64,000 nucleotides of DNA from Tardiphaga sp. 709 (GTDB lineage Bacteria; Pseudomonadota; Alphaproteobacteria; Rhizobiales; Xanthobacteraceae). The stretch's first letter is position 1, and each line of letters begins with the position of its first letter. The notes beneath the pieces were generated by a model. It was not told the DNA's origin, searched no databases, and worked only from the letters and a program-made list of their open reading frames with translations. A program made the translations under genes and the position numbers. This document shows, piece after piece, positions 47,832 through 54,977 of this stretch. Location: positions 4,648,501-4,712,500 of the forward strand of contig NZ_CP135529.1 in the NCBI RefSeq assembly GCF_032401055.1, read 5' to 3'.

Positions 47832-47915
47832 CGTCATGCCCGGCCTTGTGCCGGGCATCCACGTCTTAGCCTACAGTGAAGGCGTGGATGGCCGGGACAA
47901 GCCCGGCCATGACGT
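47832..47915. repeat. CGTCATGCCCGGCC-type intergenic inverted repeat
   Basis: CGTCATGCCCGGCCTTGTGCCGGGCATCCACG at the left is mirrored by CGTGGATGGCCGGGACAAGCCCGGCCATGACG at the right. It can fold into a long hairpin with an internal hairpin in each arm. It lies just upstream of lysE-like, between divergent genes. Confidence 0.85.
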
Positions 47916-47942
47916 AGATAAAATCGGAATAGGAGCGTGCCT

Positions 47943-48560
47943 ATGTCGCTGCAAGTCTATCTCGCCTTTGTCGCTGCCTGCATCGCGCTTGCGCTGCTGC
48001 CCGGCCCGAACGTCACGCTGGTGATCGCCAACGGGCTGCGTTACGGCACGCGCGCGGCGATGATCAGCATTGCGGGCACGCAGGCAGGGCTTGCCGTGGT
48101 GATCGGCATCGTTGCGCTTGGGCTTGCAACGCTGATGGCCACCATGGGCTATTGGTTCGACTGGGTGCGCTTTGCCGGCGCTGCCTATCTGGTGTGGCTC
48201 GGCATCAAGATGGTCCGCGCGCCGGTGGAGGGCATCGATGCGGATACGCCGCCGGCACCGCCGCGTGGCGGCTTCTTCCTGCAGGGCATGATGGTGCTGC
48301 TGAGCAACCCGAAAGTGCTGGTGTTCTTCGGCGCCTTCATTCCGCAATTCGTCGACATGGAGAAGAACCACATCCTGCAGGTCGGAATCCTCGGTGCAAC
48401 CTTCATGGTGACGGCCGCGCTCACCGATATTGTCTATGCGGTGGCCGCGGGCCGTGCGCGACAGTTCTTCTCGGCGCGGCGGACGCGGCTGCTGTCGCGC
48501 ATCTCCGGCGGCTTCATGATCGGCGGCGGAGTCTGGCTGGCACTGACACGCGCCCGCTGA
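47943..48560 (+). CDS. LysE/RhtB-family amino acid exporter
   Basis: A 205-residue inner-membrane protein with about six hydrophobic spans. The LysE family signature ALLPGPNVTLVIANGLRYGTRAAMISIAGTQAG covers residues 19-51, and LLSNPKVLVFFGAFIPQFV lies near 118. AGGAG precedes ATG 47943 by seven bases. It would export amino acids such as homoserine, lysine or threonine; the substrate is unspecified. Confidence 0.9.
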   Translation: MSLQVYLAFVAACIALALLPGPNVTLVIANGLRYGTRAAMISIAGTQAGLAVVIGIVALGLATLMATMGYWFDWVRFAGAAYLVWLGIKMVRAPVEGIDADTPPAPPRGGFFLQGMMVLLSNPKVLVFFGAFIPQFVDMEKNHILQVGILGATFMVTAALTDIVYAVAAGRARQFFSARRTRLLSRISGGFMIGGGVWLALTRAR

Positions 48561-48640
48561 ATCTTTTGTCGCGCTGAACCTTATCCCGCATCGTCACGTC
48601 AAACCTCGGGGCGCGCCGCGCCGTGCCATGAGGTTTCGCC

Positions 48641-49615
48641 GTGCCCGACATTCCCTGGTTCGTCTATGCCATGCTACTCGCGCCGTTCGGCCTGATTCTG
48701 GTTGCCGCCGGCTATAAATATCTACAGGTCCGCGCTGCCAGTGACTGGCCATCGACCTTCGGCAAGGTGATCGTCTCGACCTCCGAAGTGCGAGACGTCA
48801 AGGTGCTCGACGATACGCGGGAAGATCGCAAACGCACCGAAAAGCGCAATTTTGCGAATATCGTCTACGAATACACCGTGAGCGGACAGAAGCTCACCAA
48901 CAACCGCGTCAGCATCGGCGAGGACCGCGGCAATTTCGAAGTCGCGGAAACTATCGCGCGCTATCCGGTCGGCACCGCGGTGATGGTCTACTACAACCCG
49001 CGGCATCCGCGCGATGCTGTACTCGATCGCGAGATGCCGAAGGGCATCGGCGGTTGCCTTGGCATCGCCGCCGTCATCGTGCTGGTGATTGTGGTCGGCG
49101 GCATCTTTGGCGGCGCCCGCATCAACGAATTCATCGCCGACCATCTTGTCGATCCGAAACGATCGCCGATTGTGACGGCGCTTTGCGGGTTCGGCTTCCT
49201 CGTTGCCTTGTTTGGGTTGGCGCTACACCGGCAGGGGTCCCTGGCCAAGAAGTGGCCCGTGGTGCCCGGCATCGTCAAGCTGGGCGCGCCCGAAACCTAT
49301 GTGAGTCGGGACAGCGACACCGGTCGCAGCGGGCCGGTGATGCAGACCCGGAACGTGCAATACAATTACCGTTTCAAGCACGTCGCATACATCGGGTCCG
49401 CTGGGAGCTTGAGCACGAGCAACCCGAACCCACCGCAATGGCAGTTGCGGCTGTTCGGGATGGACTACAAGAACGGTGACGCCGTGAAGGTCTTCGTCAA
49501 TCCGGACAACCCGTCTGACTCGACGCTGAGCCCCGGTGGTCGCGCGGCCTATTTTCTGTGGGCGGTCGCGTCGGGATTTGTGGTGGTGGCCTATTTCATC
49601 GGGACGCACGGCTAG
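48641..49615 (+). CDS. Membrane protein with two DUF3592 domains
   Basis: A 324-residue protein starting at GTG. Two copies of DUF3592 each follow a hydrophobic span: VRAASDWPSTFGKVIVSTSEV...YEYTVSGQK...VYYNPRHPRDAVL (residues about 30-130) and KKWPVVPGIVKLG...VQYNYRFKHVAYIGSAG...VFVNPDNPSDSTL (about 206-300), followed by a last span. Tandem duplication within the gene is visible. Function unknown; probably an inner-membrane scaffold. Confidence 0.8.
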   Translation: MPDIPWFVYAMLLAPFGLILVAAGYKYLQVRAASDWPSTFGKVIVSTSEVRDVKVLDDTREDRKRTEKRNFANIVYEYTVSGQKLTNNRVSIGEDRGNFEVAETIARYPVGTAVMVYYNPRHPRDAVLDREMPKGIGGCLGIAAVIVLVIVVGGIFGGARINEFIADHLVDPKRSPIVTALCGFGFLVALFGLALHRQGSLAKKWPVVPGIVKLGAPETYVSRDSDTGRSGPVMQTRNVQYNYRFKHVAYIGSAGSLSTSNPNPPQWQLRLFGMDYKNGDAVKVFVNPDNPSDSTLSPGGRAAYFLWAVASGFVVVAYFIGTHG

Positions 49616-49664
49616 GCACCGCATGCCGCGCATATGCATTGGGCAGCTACGCCGGCATCAGGGC

Positions 49665-50480
49665 CTAGAGATGCGACGCGCGCGGCGTGATCAGCGTCGC
49701 ATCGATCTCGCTGAAGATGCGCGTCAGCCGCTCCGCCCATTCGGTCTGGCCGCTGGGGTCGGTGATCAGGTCCTGCCGGATCTCGATGCCGGTATTCATC
49801 AACCCGCGTTTCTCGCCATGCACGGGGATCGTGTAGTCGGTCGCATCCGACACAGCATAGGGTTCGTTGTCACCCACCACCAGATCGGCCTCGGCGCGCA
49901 GATGATGCAGCAGCAATGGCGGCAGTTTGCTGTCGTGCTGATAGAGCGTGCCGATATGCCAGGGGCGGGGAATGCCGGCATAGACAGGCGTGAAACTGTG
50001 CAGCGACACCAGCACTGTCGGCTGGCCGCTCGCCTGCCGTGCATCGATCACCTCGTCGATGCGGTGGTGATACGGATCGAAGATCAGCTCGCGCCGGCGC
50101 GCCTTGGCGTCCTGCGTGAGACCGTCATTGCCGGGCACGGTGGTCGCTTCGCTGATCAGCGGAATCGCGCTCACGGCGTCCGGCGGGCGGTTGCAGTCGA
50201 TGACGAGCCGCGAATAGCGCTGCGCCACGAGATGCGCACCCAGCGCCCGAGCCATCTGCTCGGCGACGCCAGCGATGCCGACATCCCAGGCGATGTGGCG
50301 GACGAGCTCGCTCTCGGGGAGGCCAAGATCGCCCAGCATCTCGGGAATCAGCCGGCCGTAGTGATCGCAGGTGAACAGAAAAGGGGATGTACCGGCGGTA
50401 TTGATCTCCAGAACCGGAGGAACCTCTCCGGGGCCGAGACGTAGGAGTGTGTCTTGATCGCTATCCAAGGCTCTGTCCAA
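49665..50480 (-). CDS. N-formylglutamate amidohydrolase-like protein
   Basis: A 271-residue zinc-type amidohydrolase of the HutG family. Motifs: FTCDHYGRLIPEMLGDLGL near residue 36, LVIDCNRPPD near 92 and VSLHSFTPVY near 160 with GLMNTGIEIR near 229. N-formylglutamate hydrolysis belongs to histidine breakdown, but no hut genes are nearby, so another N-formyl or similar amide is possible. It is divergent from the transglutaminase gene. Confidence 0.85.
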   Translation of the reverse strand: MDRALDSDQDTLLRLGPGEVPPVLEINTAGTSPFLFTCDHYGRLIPEMLGDLGLPESELVRHIAWDVGIAGVAEQMARALGAHLVAQRYSRLVIDCNRPPDAVSAIPLISEATTVPGNDGLTQDAKARRRELIFDPYHHRIDEVIDARQASGQPTVLVSLHSFTPVYAGIPRPWHIGTLYQHDSKLPPLLLHHLRAEADLVVGDNEPYAVSDATDYTIPVHGEKRGLMNTGIEIRQDLITDPSGQTEWAERLTRIFSEIDATLITPRASHL

Positions 50481-50582
50481 CGCTTTTCCCCGATATTGCC
50501 TAACGATGCGGCATCCCGACCCGTGATTTCCGGGCCTTCCGTAAAAACTTCTTCCGTATAAATTACACGGGACAAATCACGC

Positions 50583-51506
50583 ATGAACGAACCATTGATG
50601 CCCTTGCTCACGATTCATCACAAGACCGAATATCGCTACGCGCATCCCGTCGCGTTCGGCGAACACCGGATCATGCTGCGGCCGCGCGACGGCCATGATC
50701 TGCGCATGCTCAACGGCAAGCTCGAGATCACGCCGGAGCCGCTGTCGCTGCGCTGGATCCATGACGTGTTCGGCAATTCGGTGGCGATCGCTACCTTCGA
50801 CGAGCACGCGCGCAAACTCACTTTCATATCCACCGCGACCATCGAACATCTGCCGTCGGATGAGTTCGCGCTCACGGCGGACGACAAGGCCTATTTCTAT
50901 CCGTTCCTGTATGACGCCGAGGAACTGCCCGATCTGCAGGAATTCATCCGGCCGCAATATGGCGATCCCGATGGTGAACTGGCGGCATGGGCGCGCGGAT
51001 TTCTCGACCCGCAGGGTCGCACGCCGACCGTCAATATTCTGACCGGCATGACGCTCGGCATCCGCAAGCAGTTCGCCTATCGCAAGCGCTATGAACACGG
51101 CACCCAGCATCCGCTCGATACGCTGCAGACCAAATCCGGCACCTGCCGCGATTTCGCGCTGTTCATGATCGAGGCGCTGCGCCGGCTCGGCATCGCCGCG
51201 CGTTTCGTGTCGGGCTATCTGTTCATCCATGGCGACCGCGAGCACAATTATGTGGGCGGCGGCTCCACCCATGCCTGGGTGCAGGTCTATCTGCCGGCCG
51301 CGGGCTGGATCGAATTCGATCCGACCAATGGCATCATCGGCAGCAAGGATCTCATTCGCGTCGCGGTCGCGCGCGATCCGCGCCAGGCGGTGCCACTGCA
51401 CGGCACTTATATGGGCTCGGCCGATGCGTTTCTCGGCATGGATGTGAGCATTAATGTTGTCTCCGCCGGCGACGATGTCGCCGCGGCGCTGGCCGAGAAA
51501 GTCTGA
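50583..51506 (+). CDS. Transglutaminase-like cysteine protease family protein
   Basis: A 307-residue protein with an N-terminal beta-domain (HHKTEYRYAHPVAFGEHRIMLRPR, residues about 12-36) and a transglutaminase core. The catalytic triad is visible: cysteine in TKSGTCRDFA near residue 185, histidine in GGSTHAWVQVYLP near 229 and aspartate in WIEFDPTNG near 246. These bacterial proteins act as proteases or amide-cleaving enzymes. ATG 50583 and 50598 are both possible. Confidence 0.88.
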   Translation: MNEPLMPLLTIHHKTEYRYAHPVAFGEHRIMLRPRDGHDLRMLNGKLEITPEPLSLRWIHDVFGNSVAIATFDEHARKLTFISTATIEHLPSDEFALTADDKAYFYPFLYDAEELPDLQEFIRPQYGDPDGELAAWARGFLDPQGRTPTVNILTGMTLGIRKQFAYRKRYEHGTQHPLDTLQTKSGTCRDFALFMIEALRRLGIAARFVSGYLFIHGDREHNYVGGGSTHAWVQVYLPAAGWIEFDPTNGIIGSKDLIRVAVARDPRQAVPLHGTYMGSADAFLGMDVSINVVSAGDDVAAALAEKV

Positions 51507-51514
51507 CTCAAGTC

Positions 51515-51910
51515 ATGCCCGATCGCGTTTTCGTCTACGGCACGCTGATGCGTGGTTTCGATCATCCGATGTCGAAACTGCTGTCGTCCGGTGCGGATTT
51601 CCTCGGCGAGGCATCCTGCCGTGGCAGGCTTTATATGATTGCGCATTATCCCGGCCTGCTGCATTCCGACGATGCCAATGACGTCGTTTTCGGCGAGCTG
51701 TTTCGGCTACGGAATGTTGACGAGCTGATGGCCGCGTTCGATGACTATGAGAGCGTTGGCCCCGGCCATCCGCAGCCGACACTGTATCTGCGCGAGCGGA
51801 TACAGGTGACGCTCGCTGATGGCAGCGTGAGCGAAGCCTGGACCTATATCTACAACAAGCCGGTCGATGAGACGAAGCGCATCATGTCCGGTCGTTTCCT
51901 GGCGCCTTAA
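51515..51910 (+). CDS. Gamma-glutamylcyclotransferase (AIG2/GGCT-like)
   Basis: A 131-residue small beta-barrel protein with VFVYGTLMRGF near residue 6, the substrate loop GRLYMIAHYPGLL near 39 and a candidate catalytic glutamate in DDYESVG near 81. The family turns gamma-glutamyl-amino compounds into 5-oxoproline. It follows the transglutaminase gene by eight bases, hinting at a shared role with gamma-glutamyl amides, and overlaps the convergent MFS gene by four bases. Confidence 0.85.
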   Translation: MPDRVFVYGTLMRGFDHPMSKLLSSGADFLGEASCRGRLYMIAHYPGLLHSDDANDVVFGELFRLRNVDELMAAFDDYESVGPGHPQPTLYLRERIQVTLADGSVSEAWTYIYNKPVDETKRIMSGRFLAP

Positions 51911-53124
51911 CCAGCCTTGCGTCGGCTGGCGACTTCCAGCCCGAACAGCGCCAGCGCAATCAGCGATGCCCCGATGCCGATCAGTGCGATCATCGACGTG
52001 CCGCCTGATGCCACCGCAAATCCGCTGAAGCCCGAACCGATCGCGCCGCCGAAGAAGGCGCAAGCGAGAAACAGCGCGTTGAGCCGGCTGCGGATATGCC
52101 CGGCGAGGGCGTAGATGGCGCGCTGTCCGGCCACGACATTGCCCTGTGTGCCGGCATCGATCAGGATGCCCGCGATCACGAACAGCGTCACGGCCGTCGC
52201 GCCGCCGGTGTGGCCGCCGATCCAGGTCAGCACGAAGCTCACCAGCACGAGCAACATGGCCGTGACGGTCACGAGATCGCCGCGGCCGCGATCGGCGAGG
52301 CGTCCCGCAAGCGGCGCCACCAATGCGCCGCCGGCGCCGGACAGCAGGAACGCGGACATTGCGATATGGCCGAACGAGAACGGCGGCTGGTCCAGCACCA
52401 GCGGCATCGCCGTCCAGAACAGGCTGAACGAGCCGTAAAGCAGGCATTGATAGGCCGAGCGTTGCTGTAGCACGCGCGTGGTCAACATCAGGTCCCACAG
52501 CGAGTGGATCAGCGTCGCATAGGTCAACTCATGCTTCGGTTGCCGGCGCGGCAGCGCGATCACCATCAACACGAATACGCCGCACATCAGCACCGCGGAC
52601 ATCACGAACACGGCGCGCCAGCCGAATGAGCCGGCCACCATGGTGGCCAGTGGCCGCGACAGCAGGATGCCGAACAAGAGCCCGCTCATCACGGTGCCGA
52701 CGATCTGCCCGCGCCGTTGCTCCGGCGCCAGATGCGCCACCACCGGCAGGATCATCTGCGTGCCGACGGCGGCGACGCCGAGCAGCAAGGTCGAGGCGAT
52801 GAAGATCGCTGCAGTGGGGGCGGCTGCGGCGATCAGCAAGCTCACGATCAGGCTGCCCAGCGTGATCAGGATCAGCCGTTTGTTCTCGACAAGATCGCCG
52901 AGCGGCACCAGGAACAGCAGCCCCAGCACATAGCCGAACATCACCATGGTGAGCATGATGCCGGCCGACGACAGGTCGAGCCCGAAGCTCTCGCTGATCG
53001 GTCCCACCAGCGGCTGCGCGTAATAGATATTGGCGACGGTGACGCCGCAGGCGACGGCAAAGGAAAAAATCAGCCAGCCGCCGGGACCGGAGTCGCGGGC
53101 GGGATGTTCGGCAGGATGGGACAT
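51907..53124 (-). CDS. MFS transporter (drug/sugar efflux type)
   Basis: A 405-residue inner-membrane transporter with twelve hydrophobic spans. The loop between spans 2 and 3 reads LLFLVPLGDLVENKRLI, near residue 80, matching the MFS GxLaDrxGrkxxl pattern. A second copy (VAPLAGRLADRGRGD) lies near 280. It resembles bacterial Bcr/YgaY-like exporters. ATG 53124 is used rather than 53178. No linked regulator is visible. Confidence 0.88.
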   Translation of the reverse strand: MSHPAEHPARDSGPGGWLIFSFAVACGVTVANIYYAQPLVGPISESFGLDLSSAGIMLTMVMFGYVLGLLFLVPLGDLVENKRLILITLGSLIVSLLIAAAAPTAAIFIASTLLLGVAAVGTQMILPVVAHLAPEQRRGQIVGTVMSGLLFGILLSRPLATMVAGSFGWRAVFVMSAVLMCGVFVLMVIALPRRQPKHELTYATLIHSLWDLMLTTRVLQQRSAYQCLLYGSFSLFWTAMPLVLDQPPFSFGHIAMSAFLLSGAGGALVAPLAGRLADRGRGDLVTVTAMLLVLVSFVLTWIGGHTGGATAVTLFVIAGILIDAGTQGNVVAGQRAIYALAGHIRSRLNALFLACAFFGGAIGSGFSGFAVASGGTSMIALIGIGASLIALALFGLEVASRRKAG

Positions 53125-53280
53125 GCAGGCTTTCAGGCGGGCGGGGCGGTGGGAGAGATATGGCGCATGTGATGCCATGCCAGAAGTGCGGCGTCTTGAA
53201 TGGGAGCCATGCAGGTTGGATGTTCGGCGCCGGTCCCGCCCTCAGCCGCTCCTATGGAGCGGCGGGGAACGACGGGAGAA

Positions 53281-53715
53281 CTATGTCCGTTTCTTGGTCT
53301 TCGGCTTGGCCTTCTGCAGCATGTAAGACCGCAGCACCGCATTCATCCGGCCCTGATATCCATCGCCCTCGCTCTTGAAGAAATCCAGCACGTCCTCGTC
53401 GATGCGGATGGAGATGGCCTTCTTCCTGGCGGGCATGACGACGACGCCATCCGACCAGTCGATATCGAGAGGCACGGCGTCGGGATCATTGCGAACCGCT
53501 TCTTCGATCTGTTCGTCGGTCAGTGCGTCGAGTGCGGCCCAATCGGTCCTGCCTCGAATAGGTTCGTATCTAGAGACGATCGTATTATTTTCTTCGCTCG
53601 TCTTTTCGCGCGCGGCGCGCCGAGATGATGTGGCAGAATGTGCCGCGGATCGTGCACGCGACGGCGACTTCTCGCCCTTCGAGATAGCCGAAGATTTGGT
53701 ACCTGATTTCGCCAT
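53281..53715 (-). CDS. brnA: BrnA-family antitoxin
   Basis: Neutralises BrnT and represses its own operon. The conserved core GRTDWAALDALTDEQIEEAV (about 56-75) leads to an RHH-like ISIRIDEDVLDFFKSEGDGYQGRMNAVLRSYM (about 101-132). The core begins near the brnT stop, but no ATG, GTG or TTG occurs there; the nearest start is ATG 53715, inside brnT. That gives a 144-residue protein with a basic, serine-rich 45-residue N-terminal extension and a 131-base overlap. Confidence 0.8.
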   Translation of the reverse strand: MAKSGTKSSAISKGEKSPSRARSAAHSATSSRRAAREKTSEENNTIVSRYEPIRGRTDWAALDALTDEQIEEAVRNDPDAVPLDIDWSDGVVVMPARKKAISIRIDEDVLDFFKSEGDGYQGRMNAVLRSYMLQKAKPKTKKRT

Positions 53716-53869
53716 GACGATCCGATCTCCGGACGAAAATGTAGCCATCAAAGATCTGTCGAACGTCAGCAAAGTCGATCTTGTGATCGATCAGATTGCT
53801 TTCGCGCTTGGCCGGATTCCAGCCGAACTCGGAAATGCCGACGAACACATGCGCGAGGTTCTCTATCAT
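53585..53869 (-). CDS. brnT: BrnT-family ribonuclease toxin
   Basis: A 94-residue type II toxin that cuts RNA and is stopped by BrnA. It shows FGWNPAKRESNLIDHKIDFADVRQIFDG (about 15-42), RYQIFGYLEGREVAVACTIRG and the ISARRARKDERR C-terminus that are typical of BrnT. It is the first gene of the pair; the promoter region to its right contains inverted repeats. Confidence 0.9.
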   Translation of the reverse strand: MIENLAHVFVGISEFGWNPAKRESNLIDHKIDFADVRQIFDGYIFVRRSDRHGEIRYQIFGYLEGREVAVACTIRGTFCHIISARRARKDERRK

Positions 53870-53943
53870 CGCAAAGTCCCGACTTAGATCAGCATCTATA
53901 GGGTGCTGAATGGGGAGTTTGCTACGTAAGAGTTAGATTATCG

Positions 53944-53966
53944 TCGTATATACGATTGTATATGCG
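53944..53966. promoter_or_regulatory. Inverted-repeat pair upstream of brnT, probable BrnA operator
   Basis: A perfect 12-base palindrome TCGTATATACGA (53944-53955) is followed after two bases by a degraded copy TGTATATGCG. It lies in the 102-base gap upstream of brnT. BrnA proteins bind palindromes at their own promoters, so this is a candidate site. The same site could also act on the chlorite dismutase gene end, but that gene is read toward this gap. Confidence 0.5.
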
Positions 53967-53971
53967 GTTGG

Positions 53972-54526
53972 TCAAGCCACCTTCACAACCCGCACATCCA
54001 CCTCGCGTTCCACATAGCTCCACTCTTCCGTCTCGCGCAGGCCGCCGACGAGATCCTCGAATTCCTGCGCGTGTTCCGGCGCATATTCGAACCAGGTGAG
54101 GAAGTCGAAGGGCTCGCCGAGATCGCGCGAATGGTAGAGCTGCCGCGCGATGGCGGGCAGGTATTTCAGGCTGTCGGCGATGTGGCGGGATTTGTCCTCG
54201 AAGATGCGGCGGCGCTCGTTCTGGGTCATGTCCCACCAGGCGGCGTTCTTCCTGATCGGGATCAGTGCGCCATGGGTTGCCTCAGCTCGGCCGAGCCCGG
54301 CCTGCACGGCGACCAGCGCGATCTTCTCGGTCCGCTCGACATAGCGGACATGACTGGCGACGCCGGCGAGGCGCCAGGATGTCTGCGAAGGCAGCAGCGG
54401 CAGCGAGATGGCGTCGGCATGGGTGATGGACAGCGCCGCAACGGGTTTGAGCGTCTCGCCTGTGACGGGCGAGATCGAGATCACCTGCCATGCACCGGTA
54501 TTTCCGCCGCGGAATGTCGTGAACAT
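53972..54526 (-). CDS. cld: Chlorite dismutase, short dimeric (Nitrobacter) type
   Basis: A 184-residue heme protein that would split chlorite to chloride and O2. The sequence agrees closely with the dimeric lineage II enzyme of Nitrobacter winogradskyi as remembered. Axial histidine H115 (KSRHIADSLKY), distal arginine R128 (PAIARQLYH) and glutamate E168 (RETEEW) match its H114, R127 and E167 with a one-residue offset. The tryptophan pair in AAWWDM (97-98) is also conserved. No perchlorate or chlorate reductase genes are seen here. A HemQ role is unlikely for this short clade. Confidence 0.88.
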   Translation of the reverse strand: MFTTFRGGNTGAWQVISISPVTGETLKPVAALSITHADAISLPLLPSQTSWRLAGVASHVRYVERTEKIALVAVQAGLGRAEATHGALIPIRKNAAWWDMTQNERRRIFEDKSRHIADSLKYLPAIARQLYHSRDLGEPFDFLTWFEYAPEHAQEFEDLVGGLRETEEWSYVEREVDVRVVKVA

Positions 54527-54633
54527 GGGATATGTGATCGTGGAACCGGGGCGAGTTCAAGCAAATTGAAACAAGCTTGCCACACCTACGTCATTCCGGG
54601 GCGTGCGCGGCGACAGCCGCGAGCGAACCTCAG

Positions 54634-54651
54634 CCATTCCAATTGGAATGG
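54634..54651. repeat. Perfect 18-base palindrome
   Basis: CCATTCCAATTGGAATGG is fully self-complementary, with no loop bases. It may be a protein-binding dyad or part of the surrounding repeat. Confidence 0.5.
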
Positions 54652-54674
54652 CGGGGTATCTCATCAAAAACTCC

Positions 54675-54800
54675 GTCCTCATGGTGAGGAGGCGCTCTTG
54701 TGCCGTCTCGAACCATGAATGTGGGGTGCGTCTCCAGCGAATGGCCCGCCATCCTTCGAGACGCGCGCAAGAGCGCGCTCCTCAGGATGAGGTCGGAGTG
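54675..54800. repeat. CTCATGGTGAGGAGG-type inverted repeat
   Basis: The left arm (CCTCATGGTGAGGAGGCGCTC, then TGTGCCGTCTCGAACCAT) is mirrored on the right by ATCCTTCGAGACGCGC and CGCGCTCCTCAGGATGAGG. The two halves are imperfect inverted copies. The arms could fold into a long hairpin. Confidence 0.7.
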
Positions 54801-54977
54801 TGGGCACCCAATCCGGTCCGGCCCTGTGAATAGCGGTATCAATAACGGCCAGTTCAAATCTGCTCCCGGAAAACCTATATCCATGGTCGGCTGGGCCAAG
54901 GCTCATGGGCCAAGGCCCAAAAGGCTCACATCCGAGCCCGCAACACTTACCTAACCTGATCGCACGATAACGGCCCC

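Larger units (their letters stand above)
54527..54977. other. Repeat-rich intergenic region upstream of dnaG
   Basis: About 450 bases without a gene. They contain CGTCATTCCGGGGCG (54592 on), a perfect 18-base palindrome CCATTCCAATTGGAATGG at 54634-54651, and an inverted pair built on CCTCATGGTGAGGAGGCGCTC (54679) and CGCGCTCCTCAGGATGAGG (54775), a repeat type I associate with Bradyrhizobium-like genomes. A dnaG promoter must lie at the right end; none is obvious. Confidence 0.7.

Noticed and set aside
53160-53378. Small plus-strand frame with a CxxC-like start
   Set aside because: It overlaps brnA antisense and loses protein-like composition after 30 codons.
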